A stretch of DNA of 64,000 nucleotides from NCBI GenBank assembly GCA_933207985.1, contig OW240914.1, positions 130,613,881 to 130,677,880 of the forward strand, read 5' to 3'. Below are positions 1 through 11,325 of the stretch, one piece after another. How positions within the stretch are numbered: the first letter of the stretch is position 1; each line of letters opens with the position of its first letter. A program made the translations under genes and the position numbers. The DNA comes from Pelobates cultripes. Taxonomy: Eukaryota > Chordata > Amphibia > Anura > Pelobatidae. Under the pieces are notes generated by a model that did no database searches, had not been told where the DNA came from, and saw only the letters and a list, made by a program, of their open reading frames with translations.

Positions 1-430
1 TAGCCTGCGGAACGTCCGAGACACACCAGGGTCCCCGGAAATCAACCAAGCTGTGAGCTGGAGCAGGTTCTGGTCCACTAAGTCGTGCGAGTTCCCATCC
101 GGATCCAGAAGCACCTCTGATCGCATCCTGATCATCCGTGGGCACTCCGTCGCCATCTCCAAAAGTCGTGGAAACCAAGGCTGAGTCTGCCATAGGTGAA
201 CTATCACCACCAACGTGCATTCTTGTCCGGACAAGTATGCCAGCGTCCGAGAGATCAGGTTGAAAGGGGGAAACACAAAGTGACGACCCCGAGGCCATAT
301 CTGCAGGAACGCGTCCACCGCCGTGGCTGATGGATCCATTCTCCAACTGAAGTATTGGGGTAGTTGAGCGTTCAGTCTGGATGCGAACAAGTCCAGTTGT
401 AACGGGCCCCATAGTCGATCTGTCATAAGA
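1..430 (-). pseudogene. Continuation of the DIRS RT/RH ORF after a frameshift
   Basis: The - strand here translates in one open frame that includes WGPLQLDLFASRLNAQLP, then FSWRMDPSA, FVFPPFNLI and TQPWFPRLLEMA. This post-RNase H segment (LDLFASRLN, FPPF, QPWFP) is a known hallmark of DIRS ORF2 C-termini. It is displaced by one frame from the RT/RH ORF ending at 423, which argues for a single-base indel between about 423 and 430. It runs off the window. Confidence 0.75.
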
Positions 431-2051
431 TCGAAGGTAACAGATGCCAACCTCCGGAGTCTTTCAAGTATCGCAAATTCCAGTCCGCCCATTCGTTGTC
501 CAAACCCGGGATGTGTTCGGCCGTGACCGACACCGCGCTGTGGAGGCAGAACTGCCAGAAATCCTTCGCTAGATTCGCCAGTTGTTTTGACTTTGTGCCA
601 TCTAGGTGATTTATATATCTGACCGCGGACACATTGTCCATACGCAGAAGGACGCAGCAGTTTCCCAGGGTTGGAGACAGGCTGCGAATAGCGAATGATC
701 CCGCCAGCAATTCCAGACAGTTGATGTGTAGCTTTGATTCGATTTCGGACCATCTGCCACCTGTGGAGACATCTCCACAGCGAGCGCCCCAGCCATGCAG
801 GCTGGCATCCGATTCTATCACCATGTCCGGGGCGGTGCCGAAGATTGCTCGACCATTCCATGCCTCCATATGATCCAACCACCATCGAAGTTCCTCCTTG
901 GAGTCTCTGCCCGAGCGAAGGTGGGATCCTTTCAGACGTTGTAGGGCCCGATAATGTAGGGGTCCCGGAAATATTGCCTGAATGGAGGAGGCCAAAAGAC
1001 CAATGACCCTCACCAATTGTCGTACGGAGAGACTGGTGGTCCGTAGAGTACGTGTTATTTCTTTCTTGATAGTCTTTAGCTTGGTCTCTGGAAGGAACAG
1101 AAACTGGGCGACCGAATCGACTTCGAAACCCAGAAATTCTATTTTCTGCGATGGGGTCACCATGGACTTTTCCCAATTTATGAGAAAACCTAAGCTCTCC
1201 AGAAGATCCACCGTCCAGCTCAGGTGTTGCATATGTTGGTCGGGGGACGCGGACATAATCAGTATGTCGTCCAGGTAGATAATCATGCGTACGCCCCGTG
1301 ACCTGAGGAACGCCACCACCGGCTTCATCACCTTCGTGAAGCACCAAGGTTCTGAAGAGAGACCGAAGGGCAGACAGGTAAACCTCCACCGACGTCCTTG
1401 CCACGTAAAGTGCAATAAGTCCCAGTGTACTTCTGCCATAGGTAAAGTCAGGTATGCGTCCTTGAGGTCTAGCTTGACCATCCAATCCCCTTGCCGAAGC
1501 AGATCTCTGAGGCAATGTATGCCCTCCATCTGGAAGTGATGGTAACGAAGGAATCCGTTGAGTCGCTTGAGATTGATCACCGGCCGAACACCTCCGCCTT
1601 TCTTGGCAACGAGGAACAGGTTGCTTAGAAATCCCGGATGATCGTACGGGACTTCTTGTATTGCTCGTTTGGCCAGAAGTTCTGAGATCTCCTTGGTAAT
1701 CAGCCCGGACTGATCTTCCGGCAACCTCAGTTCCTGAGGTGAGTCCACCTGGATAGGGGGAGACAAAAGATCTAGGCGAAAGCCTCTGATAGTATTTAAC
1801 ACCCACACATCCGTGGTGATCATGCCCCACATGTCGAGAAACAAAGCTAACCTGCCTCCCACACTCGCCTGGAGAGAAAACCCTTTTTGAGTACTCACTG
1901 TAAGGGCGTCTGTATGAGGGTTGGCCAAGTCCTCCCCGATTCTGCCATGTCCTCCCGCGGGAGGGAAAGAAGGGAGCGGGTTTGTAGTTCTGATAGGCCC
2001 GAGGGGCAGCAAAGGAACCTCTTTGAGTCCGTGAGGGACCTCAATTTCCAT
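423..2051 (-). pseudogene. DIRS-type reverse transcriptase / RNase H ORF
   Basis: A 542-residue frame. The RT palm is clear: KLDLKDAY carries the first catalytic Asp (about residue 195) and IYLDDILIM gives the YxDD box (about 259-262). FLGFEVDS follows, as in Ty3/DIRS-type RTs. A complete RNase H follows: ESDAS (Asp near 415), NCLELLA (Glu near 447), MDN (Asp near 472) and the ADWN segment (Asp near 523). The frame overlaps the gag ORF by about 10 bases. It stops at 423, but coding-like sequence continues in another frame to base 1, so a one-base lesion near 423-430 probably ended a longer ORF. In life this enzyme copies element RNA in gag particles and feeds a recombinase-mediated integration route. 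RT and RH motifs are intact; the reading frame is not. Confidence 0.85.
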
Positions 2052-3270
2052 GGCCGCGCGGACGGCTCCTATACCTCCCGGCCCTGTTTAAAACCTTTGG
2101 ACCAAAAACTCTCTTAAGGTTGGATTGGGCCTTATCTAGGGCGGTGAAGGTGTGCACAAAAGAGCCCAAGTCTTTAACAATAGACTCACCAAAGAGCATG
2201 CCTTTAGCGGCAGCGCCCGGTTCCTTGACCGCAAGGTTAACCAGTTTAGGTTTGATTTTAAGCAGGATCGCTTTGTGGCGTTCGGCTGACATAGCAGTGT
2301 TAGCATTGCCGAGTAGGCAAATCAATCTCTGGACCCAACCTATTGCTACATCGAAATCAAGGGTGGTATCCCCTGTTTTAGCCGTCTCCAATAGCTCATA
2401 AAGCTTAGTCACGGGACCTAGAGTGTCCAAAATCTTGTCCTGGCAATTATGGAGTGAAAACTCCAAACCCTTTCTGGGTTTCCAGCCCGTTTTTGTCAGG
2501 AACTGTGAGATCTGAGGGTCAACCTCTGGTGTCTTACACGCCGCATCAGGCACTGAGGGCCGTAACTTACTCCGCCCCTCCTTGGATAAGGGGGTACGCA
2601 TACGAAGCGCTAGATAGCTAGCTATATGCTCGGGTCGGGTCCCAATCCACCGAGCGAGGGTGGTGAAGGTCATCAGGATCGAACAGGGGGTAACCCTGCG
2701 GATCGCATATGCCTTGTTCCTCACTCGGAGGTAACGCCGAAGCGTCAGACCCCGCCTCCGCGTCGGAGTCCCCTTCCTCATAAGAGGCGTAGCCGGGGGT
2801 GTCCGAACCTGTCTCCCCACTTGGATCGGAATTAGACTTGTCATTGTCATGGGCACGCGCCCTTTTCCACTTTCTGGTCGATTTTGCCCGGCCAGCGGCT
2901 CTGTTGTGCGGTAATGCGCCATCTTGGACGGCCATAGGCACGTCAGTCAGGGCAGGTACTACCTGTGTCATATCGGGGGAGACATGCTTAGTTTTGGCAT
3001 ATGCCTTGCGGCTACCTGAGGTTGCAGCGCAGGCAGGAGGCTTGCCAACATAGGAGAAGCCAGGGGCTGAGTCAGGGCCTGTTGGATAGTGTGAGACAGC
3101 GATGATGAGACTGTCCCCATGGCAGAGGCCAGGGCCCTCTGCATAGTAGAATCAATAAGGGCCTGGAACTCCTGAGAGGGGGTGAGTCCCCCTTCACTTG
3201 AGATAGGGGCCTGAAAGGCTTCCATGGTGGGGTAGCTGGGGCAGCCAGAATCATCACCCTTAGCCTGCAT
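2041..3270 (-). pseudogene. DIRS gag-like ORF, broken by frameshifts
   Basis: Three overlapping frames on the - strand read as one protein: 3270-2968 (starts MQAKGDD, helical Gln/Ala-rich), 2971-2618 (acidic, Ser/Asp-rich, PDDLHHPRS) and about 2640-2041 (basic and helical, with WIGTRPEHIASYLALRMRTP and an Arg-rich C-terminus ending RPRGHGN). Joins near 2970 and 2635 need one-base shifts, so the ORF is damaged. Position, size and a basic tail fit a nucleic-acid-binding structural protein of a DIRS element. There is no conserved zinc knuckle. The function comes from position next to the RT rather than from a recognised domain. Confidence 0.65.
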
Positions 3271-4050
3271 GATAGACAGGAGGGCAAATAAGCTTGTGGT
3301 TAAAAAGGGGGTATGTCCCTTTAAATATACGCAGATAAAATATTAAGCCACAATAAATATTATGGGAGCCAGGCCACCAGTCTCAGAATACAATGCTATA
3401 ACAGTTTGATGGAGCAAAACCTAAACTACAGAACAGGGGTTGAGTAACATACAAAGCAAATACCTGTGGAGAAAAAACAAGGGTAAAGGGAGCCGACCGC
3501 CGGATCCGCCAGCAGCCACGTGTGTGAAAGAAGATGGCCGCCACGTGCAGAGCATGCCGCGGCCCCAAGCTCCTCCCCCGCCAATGGCCGGGGAGCTCGT
3601 TGGAAAAACACACGCGGCCGGAGGTAGAGCGGGTCGCCACACGCGGTCGCGAGGGGAGGAGGGAGGGCGGTCAGGTAGCACAGCAGCTCCCGAGAAAAAG
3701 GCTTCCCCAGTGATCCGCGGTCCCTGTCTGTGCACACAAAAGGTACAGCACAGGCAGGGAGACCGTGCAAAGCAGGGGAAGAAACAGAGACACCCAAAAG
3801 GGGTGCCAAAAAACATCAAAGCAAAACACAGAAATCATATAGGGTGCACAAAGCAGCATACAAGTACATAATACATTAAATATTATCAGTAAATAAACCC
3901 ATAAAAACAATCCAAGATTAAAATATACAGGAGTGAAATTAATACGGTACTTAGCTGGTCTGAGGACAGCAGCAAAGAAAGAGGAAGTGGAAGTACTAAG
4001 CAAGGCATTTATGGACTGTTCCTACTAAGCTGATTGGCTGCCCTGTTACT
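3271..4050 (-). other. DIRS leader / GC-rich putative promoter region
   Basis: There is no supported ORF. A CpG- and GC-rich block at about 3480-3720 lies upstream of the gag ORF, flanked by AT-rich sequence. It contains GCCAATGG-like and CCTCCCCC boxes. This is where the element's internal promoter would lie, but no TATA box or initiator can be placed with confidence. Reading frames on both strands here look compositional, not coding. Confidence 0.35.
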
Positions 4051-4309
4051 AGGCAGATCTGGTTGTACCTGTTATTATATTGCATATCTACATTTTTTCT
4101 CTTTCAGTTTTATATTTCTCTTTGCTGCTGAGGAATAAAGTAAGAAAGAGATTGCATAATAGGAGCCTCCGTGTCATTAATAAAATCTATCTCTTAAGTA
4201 TATCAAATCCTACCATGTGTTTTAATCCTATGATAATTATTTTTTTTATTTTCGTGAATAATTTAATTTAAAAGTTATTTAATTAATTTAACGTTAATTC
4301 CTGAAATAG

Positions 4310-6190
4310 CTGGAGAGGGTGGACTTTAGTGGGAATTTGGGAAATTGAGTGTTAGGCTAGTTAGAGACGAAAAGTTTAGAAAAGTTCTGAAAAGTTTTTA
4401 AAAGTTTAAAAAAAAAAAACTTAAAAAAAAAAAAAAAGGATAAAAAAATAAAAAGTTAAAAAATAAAAATAATAAACAGTTACACTACCATAATGTCTAG
4501 AAGGTACACTGCTGAGGAGGCTTATGATATACTAGCAGCCGACTCTGACGCCACAGACACTGCCTCCGAGAGTGGTGATGAGACTGTGCCAAATACTGCA
4601 GGGCCCTCTGTTGTAAGCGCCGAGTCCCCTGACCTGGCGACTGGGAACCCCTAAATGATTTCACGCCTGACATCCTAGTGCTTACTGGCAGTCCTGGAAT
4701 TCAGTTGGACGTCACTAACTACAGTGCACCGGATTTCATGCAGCTATTCTTGGGGAATGATATTTTAGGGGATATAGTCACCCAGACCAACCTTTATGCT
4801 GTGCAGTACCTGACAATGATCAGAGTCTCATCGCCAGGCAAAGGAGTTGGTACCCCACCAGTCTGCCAGAATTAAAAAAATTTTGGGCACTAACGATGCT
4901 AATGGGCATTATTAAAAAAAACAGCCTCAGGATGTACTGGTCCAAAAATCCTATATGCAGCACCCCTATTTATTCCCAGACCATGAACAGGTCCAGATAT
5001 GAAGCAATGCTTCGCTTTTTACACTTCAGCGACAATTCGAAGTGCCCCCCAAGAGATAATCATCAATACGATAATCTCTAAGATTCACCCCCTTATTTCC
5101 CACTTCAACAGACAGTTTGGCTCAATGTACACCCCACAAAAAAATATTTGTGTAGATGAGTCTCTAATGAAATACAAGGGCAGACTGGGGTTTAAACAAT
5201 ATATCCCGGCCAAAAGATCCCGGTATGGGATAAAGTTGTATAAACTTTGTGAAAGTGCCAGTGGTTATGTTTACACCTTCCATGTTTACGAAGGTAATGA
5301 CAGCCACTTGGATCCCCCAGGTTGCCCGGATATCATTGGGACGAGTGGAAAAATGGTATGGGATTTAATTAACCCATTGCTAAATAAGGGGTATCATTTA
5401 TTTATAGACAATTACTATAATAGCATCCCTCTTCTTAGGATGCTTTATTGCTTTGAAACTGTGGCCTGCGGCACTATCCGAAAGACATGTGTTGGTTTCC
5501 CAAAAGTCCTGGCACAAAAAAAGCTCAAGAGGGGGGAAACGGCTGTTCTCTGCCAGGACGAACTGCTGGCTCTCAAATTCAAAGATAAGAAGGAGGTGTT
5601 CATGCTTACATCTATGCATACTGAGCAAACTCGAAGAGTCACAGCTCGTGGCAGACAAGAAATTAGACGGGTGCCAGTCTGCATTAGGCAGTATAACAAG
5701 CACATGGGGGGAGTTGACCTGTCCGACCAACTGCTGCAACCCTATTTAATACTGAGGAAGACCAGGGCATGGTACAAAAAGCTTGGCATTTAACTTATGC
5801 AAATGGCAACTCACAATGCCTTTATTCTGTACAAAAAGGCAAATGCTGACATTAAATCCACATTTCTGGATTTCCAGTTTCAGCTTATTTCTTGGCTGCT
5901 CACTGAGTGCCACAGTGGGGAACCATCAGCTGGGCCTAGCAGCAGAAGGGTTGAGACAGGTCACTTCTGTTTCCGGATACCACCAACCCCCAAAAAGAAG
6001 ACACCCCAGAAAAGGTGCAGGTTGTGCTACCAGAGGGGTATAAGGACGGAAACCAACTTTTATTGCCCTGATTGCCCCTCTCAGCCCGGCCTTTGTATTG
6101 GCAACTGTTTTAAAAATTTTCACACCCAGGGAGCATAAGTTGCACATTGTTTATATAAATACACACACATTTTTTTTTTGTTATTATTTA
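4310..6190 (+). mobile_element. piggyBac-family DNA transposon body
   Basis: An AT-rich leader with A-runs (4310-4490) precedes a recognisable piggyBac transposase (4493-6138). Terminal repeats with flanking TTAA could not be placed with certainty on the left. A plausible right terminus with TTAA is seen much later, at 8111-8126, after rearranged sequence. Confidence 0.7.
4493..6138 (+). pseudogene. piggyBac transposase, about 530 codons, broken
   Basis: The start ATG at 4493 opens MSRRYTAEEAYDILAADSD, an acidic N-terminus typical of piggyBac transposases. That frame stops at 4652. Coding continues in shifted frames at 4678-4875 and 4896-5081, then 4999-5793, where an in-frame TAA at 5791 precedes the rest up to 6138. 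All three catalytic Asp contexts survive: CVDESLMKYKG (about 5157), HLFIDNYYNS (about 5407) and HMGGVDLSDQ (about 5716). The C-terminus is a Cys-rich finger with CRLCYQRG, FYCPDC and GNCFKNFH, as in the family. At least four lesions are visible, so it is inactive as read. The normal role is cut-and-paste transposition into TTAA sites. The family match is secure; close relatives such as domesticated PGBD genes are unlikely because of the decay. Confidence 0.88.
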
Positions 6191-6480
6191 GTTCTTCCAT
6201 TTTAAAGTTGCTGACAATGTTTAGGGCCAAGGAGGCTGCTGCAATTCTTACCTCTGACTCTGATTATTTCATTATTTTTATTTTTCTAATTTTAGTTAGT
6301 TAATTAGGGTGCATGGGAATTCATAGGAAGTTGGGGAGTTTAGTGTTACGCTAGGGGTGAAAAGATTTTTTTTTTTTTTAAATAGAAAAAATAATATTTT
6401 ATAACATTATTTAAAGTTCTTGTGTAAAAAGTAAAAAATGCTTAGGAAGTTATGAATTCTATCAGCAGACAGAGTTGACA
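6191..6480 (+). mobile_element. Second piggyBac 5' fragment, order rearranged
   Basis: An ATG at 6217 opens MFRAKEAAAILTSDSDY, which parallels the first transposase start (AEEAYDILAADSD). The segment 6300-6375 resembles the first element's leader (TGGGAATT, then GTGTTACGCTAG against GTGTTAGGCTAG). Here the leader-like part lies after the ORF start instead of before it, so this is a rearranged or nested remnant. Confidence 0.5.
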
Positions 6481-6510
6481 GGCAGTGCCCCTGAGTTTGA
6501 TGCAGGTTAA

Positions 6511-6700
6511 AGGACCACTATAGTGCCAGGAAAACATACCCTCCCGCCGGGCTCTGGGGAGAGGAAGGGGTTAAACTTACCTCTTTCTCCAGCGGCGGGC
6601 GGGCAGCTCTCCTCCTCCTCTTCGGCTGAATGCGCATGCGTGTCAGGAGCTGCGCGCCCATTCAGCCAGTCTCATAGGAAAGCATTCATAATGCATAATA
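6511..6700. mobile_element. Kolobok-like MITE, truncated copy
   Basis: TTAA at 6507-6510 is followed by AGGACCACTATAGTGCCAGG, the same end as the complete copies at 11619 and 40544. The body matches them through the GCTGAATGCGCATGCG and CATAGGAAAGCATT stretches. The match then stops near 6690 with no right terminus. Confidence 0.6.
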
Positions 6701-6839
6701 GGTGTTATACTGCCGTAGCACACATAAGGATTGCAAAATATACAGTAACATCTCCAAGTGTGTGTCATAAAGGCAGAAAAAATGCTAATTGCTACTAGAC
6801 TTGGTACAAACTAGTAAAAAATTATCCTACGCTAGGGTT

Positions 6840-8122
6840 TAAAATATGCCGGGTTTTCGAACCATTAAACTGCTATAATGGCCCAAATTGAAACATAGGT
6901 CCATCAAATCCGTCTCTCAAACTTCTACTGTAAATACCGAAATGGACAGGTCTCATATATGGCATTGTAGCTTCATGAAATAGTGCCAAAGACATACAAT
7001 GGGGGTATCATTTTACTCAGAAGACTTAGCTGAGCATAATTTTGGGGCTTTGATCATAGTGACACGTCAAATATACAAAATGCCCAGCAAAAAGTAATGC
7101 AGTTGTAAAAAATGCCCCAAATTATTTTTAACCACAGACTTTGACATACATTGGTGAAAAAATGGGGTCATGTTAAGGCACAATATGCACCATATGAGAT
7201 ACCCTGGAGTGTCTACTTTTACAAATGGTAGGCCTTTGTGGGGTTTTTTCCAACCGTCAAACTGCTATAGTGGCCCAAATTGAAACATAGGCCCATCAAA
7301 TCCGTCTCTCAAAATTCTACTGTAAATACCGAAATGGACAGGTCTTCTATATGGTGCTATAGCTTCACGAAATAGTGCCAAAGACATACAATGGGGGTAT
7401 CGTTGTACTCAGCAGATATAGCTGAACACAAAATTAGGTTTTGTATAGGACTAGCACACACTAACTTTACGAAATACACATGAGAAGTTCTTTGTTATAA
7501 TTTTGTGTGTCAAAAAAAATTTTAGACCAATATTTAGCAGGGATTGGCGGTGAAATGGCTCCATAAAAAGTGTCAAAATAATGTTAGTTAAATAGCCTGT
7601 GATGTCTTCTTTATATAAGAATATACGTTTGTGTGGCAATTTTGTTTTCTTTTATGGCTATTAAGCTTACAAGACAAACATACCAAATTCTAAAATCGCG
7701 CCACATTAAAAGTTTATTTTACTCCTTGTGTTTTGTGAGCTGTAACTACCAAAAAAACCTGAAAATCCCAGACACATTATATATTCTGTAAATCAGAACA
7801 ACTAAATGAATTTATTTTTAATTACTTTCCTTAACCTGCACAAATTATGCACACATTATTATTGCAAAAAATGAAGAAAAAACCCAATATTTTTACATTT
7901 TTGGCCATTTTCTGTATTTTTTTATAATAAATAAGCATTTATATATGTATATGTTACATCAATTTAAAGCCCTTTTTGTCCTTTAAAAAACGGTATATAA
8001 TATGTGTCGGTGCAATAAAATAGTAAAATGCAAATTGCAGTTGAACCCAAACAGCAAAAAATTTGAACATTTCTTGTGTCTTTAAGTGCAAGACAAGCTT
8101 TTGAAGCTGTGTCCTTAAGGGG
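6840..8122. mobile_element. Non-autonomous piggyBac-like element or tail ending at TTAA
   Basis: No ORF. It contains a diverged tandem repeat of about 170 bp with an offset near 392 bp (6850-7020 against 7245-7430; both hold CCCAAATTGAAACATAGG and CCGAAATGGACAGGTC). Its right end GTCCTTAAGGGG (8111-8122) is followed by TTAA (8123-8126). This 12-bp terminus is identical to the ends of the 72-bp MITEs at 24136 and 43055, which links them to one family. The left end is not found. Confidence 0.55.
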
Positions 8123-8126
8123 TTAA

Positions 8127-9570
8127 TATGTATGATATATGGTAAATACTGTTATGGGGCTTAGTATTTATATGTCTCTTATAATACATATCACACAGTG
8201 TACAGGAGCAAAAGGTGCACAGTATATGGTCTGTGTGTGTATATCTCTCTTAAATAACATAGAACCCAGGCTTGTTTTGTATAAAGTCAGTCTCTCTGGT
8301 TTTCACACACAGAGCATTTTTCTGGCAAAACCAGTTAAGTAGGTATTGGGAGTCCCATGTGTCCGTCATTCTGAACTCCTCGATTAAAGGAGTGTGGAGA
8401 CAGGTGCAGCAGAAACAACACGTCACTGATTCTGTTACAAACAGATCCTGGATCAAGGTGACATAAACCAGTACATTGTTAGTTACTGTAAATACAAACA
8501 CACCCTTTAGTTTTCCCTAAGACATATTTTTTTTCACCTGGGGCAAGTCATGGTTTTTTTATTTTAATATAATTATTCAGTCTGTTTTAATATACTGCAT
8601 TGAATCATTTTTGCCAATCTAAACAAAATCCAATTTGCGGCCTTGCATGTTTCGCACGTCTTTCAATTCTTTTTCCCCCCACTTCCTTTAGATCTTGTTA
8701 CTCTCTCCACCAGTCTTTCTCCTATCCCTTATTCCACACTTTTTTTTTTTTTTTTTTAAAGTCTCGCTCAATTCATCTCAGTTATTATTATAATCATCAT
8801 GCCAACTGCTCTATTTTTCGCTACACTTGTCATTATTCTTCCCTATCTCCCAGATTTGTTTTTTTTTTCTGTCTCTCTTCTTCAGTCTTACACTAGCCTC
8901 ATTGTCCTCTGTGTTACTGTGTTTCTCAATCACAACCAATTTAAATTTTTCTTTGCCAGTTTCAACTTTCCACCCTCCACAAGCATTTTCTCCAACTTTA
9001 ACCATGTTCTGTAGAAATGGTAGTTTATACTTCTCCCTGTTTCCTAAATATGTACAGGATATGGGAGCATCATGTTTGGTGGAATGTGTGCAGCGTCACT
9101 TTTAAGGTCTTTGGTCTCAGGTGTGCTGGGTTGAATCACTGTGAGGGTCGCCTTTTTTATTTATTTTTATTTTTGTTGTGAGTACAGTACAAACTTGCCT
9201 TGCCACAACAGCAACAACAAGCAGAATTGTGACATATAGCAGAAAACATTAGTGTGGCATTTCAGGAAACTGCTAATTTTTTTATAATAATAGTACAAGA
9301 ATATGCATGAGGTGAGTGTAAGGCAGGAGAAGGGCTGAGAAGTGTGTGTGTGTTAGGCACGATAGCTGACTACACTGGTGATGAAACATGAGGAGAGGAG
9401 AACCGGCTAAGTTACTAAGTTTTAAACAGGATAAGTCCCCCCGGAGGCTCCCAGAGGGTGGTATTTTGACGATACAGAGGAAAATATTATAGCAAAATGA
9501 TAAGTTAAAAAAGTAAACAGCAGAGTTAAGCCAGCTAGGCAAAATGTGGAAGGAGGCAGGGCCACCATCA
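8127..9570. other. Non-coding stretch without a recognisable gene
   Basis: AT-rich with T-runs (near 8739-8758 and 8860). Short frames here have no domain-like features on either strand. No repeat family was recognised. Confidence 0.5.
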
Positions 9571-9574
9571 AGGG

Positions 9575-10082
9575 GTGACAACCATGATGGTTGTCACGGG
9601 CCGGGCCGCCTGGGCCCCATGTCCAGCGGGGGAGATGCCGCTGGTGCAGCTGCACCAGGGCCCGCATGCTGATAGGGCTCATCGGGTTGCCCAAGCATTT
9701 ATGGCCACCCGATGGGTCCTATATCTTCAAGGGCCCGGTCAGCGCTGCAGCCGTGTAATAGCGCGACCGGCCCCTTTAAAAATAATGCAAGTACTGCTGG
9801 GAGGAAGTGACGGTCAGTCACTTCCTCCCAGCTTACTCCACGTGGGAGGAGACAGCCAGGCAGTGAAGAGGGAGAGCCAGCCGACTCCCATCAGCCCCAG
9901 CCACCCTCCTGCAACAAAGAAGTAAGAAACAGGAGGGTGGCTGAAAAAATTAGATGCATCTGTGTGTATATATGTCTGTCAGTCAGTATGTCAGAATGTA
10001 TGCCTGCCTATCTTTATGCCTATGTGTCTGTGTTTCACTATGTATGTCTGTATATGTGTGTAAGTGTTTCAGGATGTGTTTA

Positions 10083-10123
<41 letters not shown>

Positions 10124-10290
10124 CTGTGTCCTTTTGTATCAGTGCATGTGTTTGTGTCTGTGTGTGTATTCCTGTGGGCGAGATTCCAAGGCGGGCCCTG
10201 GGGCGGGATTTGGAGCATGCCCTGGGGATGGACTTGGAGGCAGGCCCAGACTGTGAGCTGTGTTAGGGGCCAGAAAATTTCTGATGGCTG
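9575..10290. repeat. GC-rich interspersed repeat with internal TG microsatellite
   Basis: A GC-rich segment (GGGCCGGGCCGCC, CTGGGAGGAAGTGACGGTCA) leads into TGTGTSTGTATG-type repeats (about 9955-10180, with an uninterrupted (TG)n near 10086-10122). It ends in GGGGCCAGAAAATTTCTGATGG. Similar CTCCCATCAG and CCACCCTCCTGCAA phrases recur near 20037-20110, so this is an interspersed element. The class is unknown, possibly hAT-like. Reading frames across it are shadows of the TG tract. Confidence 0.5.
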
Positions 10291-10439
10291 CCCTGGTAGG
10301 AGGGAATATAAAAATCTGAGGTGCTTTCCCTTAAAGTGGAATATAGAATGGTTTTACCTTTAATTAATAATTGACAAACAAAAAAGGGTACCATAAACTT
10401 TCTGTCAAGGAGAGTTCATAGGAGTAAGGGCTATGTTGC

Positions 10440-11064
10440 TCAATCAGCCTATGCCTACCAAAGGCTTTTCACAGTCCAGCAGCAGAGTGAGGGACTTCAG
10501 GCTTATGTGCCATCTGATGGAGCAGATCCGCTTGCTTATTCGGGATCCCCCATCTGCACTGCACGCACCCGAAGGGGTACTGGATCAAGCGCCATCGGCT
10601 TTAGGTCACATTTCCTTTTTTTGCAGGGATGCCGAGTGTGGCCCAGCTTGCCGCCTAAAAGGGGCCTTCTTCCTTGCTGTGGATACTCACTTATGGCTTG
10701 GGGGTTGCATGTTAGGGGAGTGGCTGCTTGGTCTTCTTGGTGTTAGCTGAGGTGTTGTGTTTTCTAGCTTTCACAAGAAGGCTTCAAAGATAGCATCCAC
10801 CCTGGATAACATATCTGATGTTCCTTGTGGACTGGGAGGACACTTGGTGGTCAACATGATGGGTGCACCTCTGCGTTGGTCGCTTGCTTGTTTGGCTTTG
10901 TCTCGCTTTTCCCTCGTATTGTTGTGGCAGGCTTCCTGGGGTGGATCGTGATCACCCCCAACGGTCTTGGTGGGGGAAACGGGAACCCGCTCGTGAGCGG
11001 TTGTGAAACTACACCGGGATGGAAGAACAGCCGCCTCTCCTGCCCGGTGCGTACAGGGCTGCAT
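10440..11064 (-). mobile_element. L1/Tx1-like LINE fragment, start of ORF1
   Basis: On the - strand the frame 11064-10771 ends with SPQGTSDMLSRVDAIFEAFL, which resembles the first helix of frog L1/Tx1 ORF1 proteins. Sequence toward 10440 is more degraded. There is no RT. The call rests on one short motif, so confidence is low. Confidence 0.4.
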
Positions 11065-11189
11065 GCTTTAACAGGTACTAAGTGGGCTCTGAATGATCAG
11101 CTGACTGCCACAACAGATGCCCGTCTCCTCCATGACAGTCAGGCCCCGCCTCCCGTGAGGGTCGTCCTTTAACATAACTACTTGGAGGT

Positions 11190-11325
11190 AGAGATGTCGC
11201 AAACCGTCCGCGAACAGTTCGCCACGAACCGTTCGCGGCGAACTCCGGTCAGCTGACACATCCCGGCCAATCTCCGGCAGACCCTCCCTCCCAGACCCTC
11301 CCACCTCCTGGACAGCATCCATGTT
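11190..11325. repeat. hAT-like short repeat fragment
   Basis: Starts TAGAGATGTCGCAAACCGTC and has inverted GTTCGC/GCGAAC words (GAACAGTTCGCC, GAACCGTTCGCGGCGAAC). This resembles widespread amphibian TAGAGATGTCGCGAAC repeats. No partner end or target duplication was found. Confidence 0.45.

Larger units (their letters stand above)
1..4050 (-). mobile_element. DIRS-like tyrosine-recombinase retrotransposon, truncated by the left window edge
   Basis: Read on the - strand the order is leader (about 4050-3271), gag-like ORF (3270-2041), then reverse transcriptase/RNase H (2051-423) and its continuation to base 1. This is the gag-RT-RH order of DIRS elements. The tyrosine recombinase expected next would lie beyond the left edge, so it is not seen. 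No LTRs or split repeats are visible in the part present. The outer boundary near 4050 is a guess from where the GC-rich leader gives way to AT-rich sequence. The family call rests on the RT/RH protein; the gag shows several frame breaks, so this copy is probably inactive. Confidence 0.8.

Noticed and set aside
611..1539. Plus-strand frames across 0.6-1.5 kb
   Set aside because: Antisense shadows of the DIRS RT/RNase H ORF, which has clear motifs on the - strand.
3421..3871. Frames of 127-143 residues on both strands in the GC-rich block
   Set aside because: All frames overlap the same GC-rich DIRS leader, show no domain and have compositional bias only.
5398..5749. Antisense and offset frames over the piggyBac transposase
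   Set aside because: Shadows of the transposase frame that carries HLFIDNYYNS and HMGGVDLSDQ.
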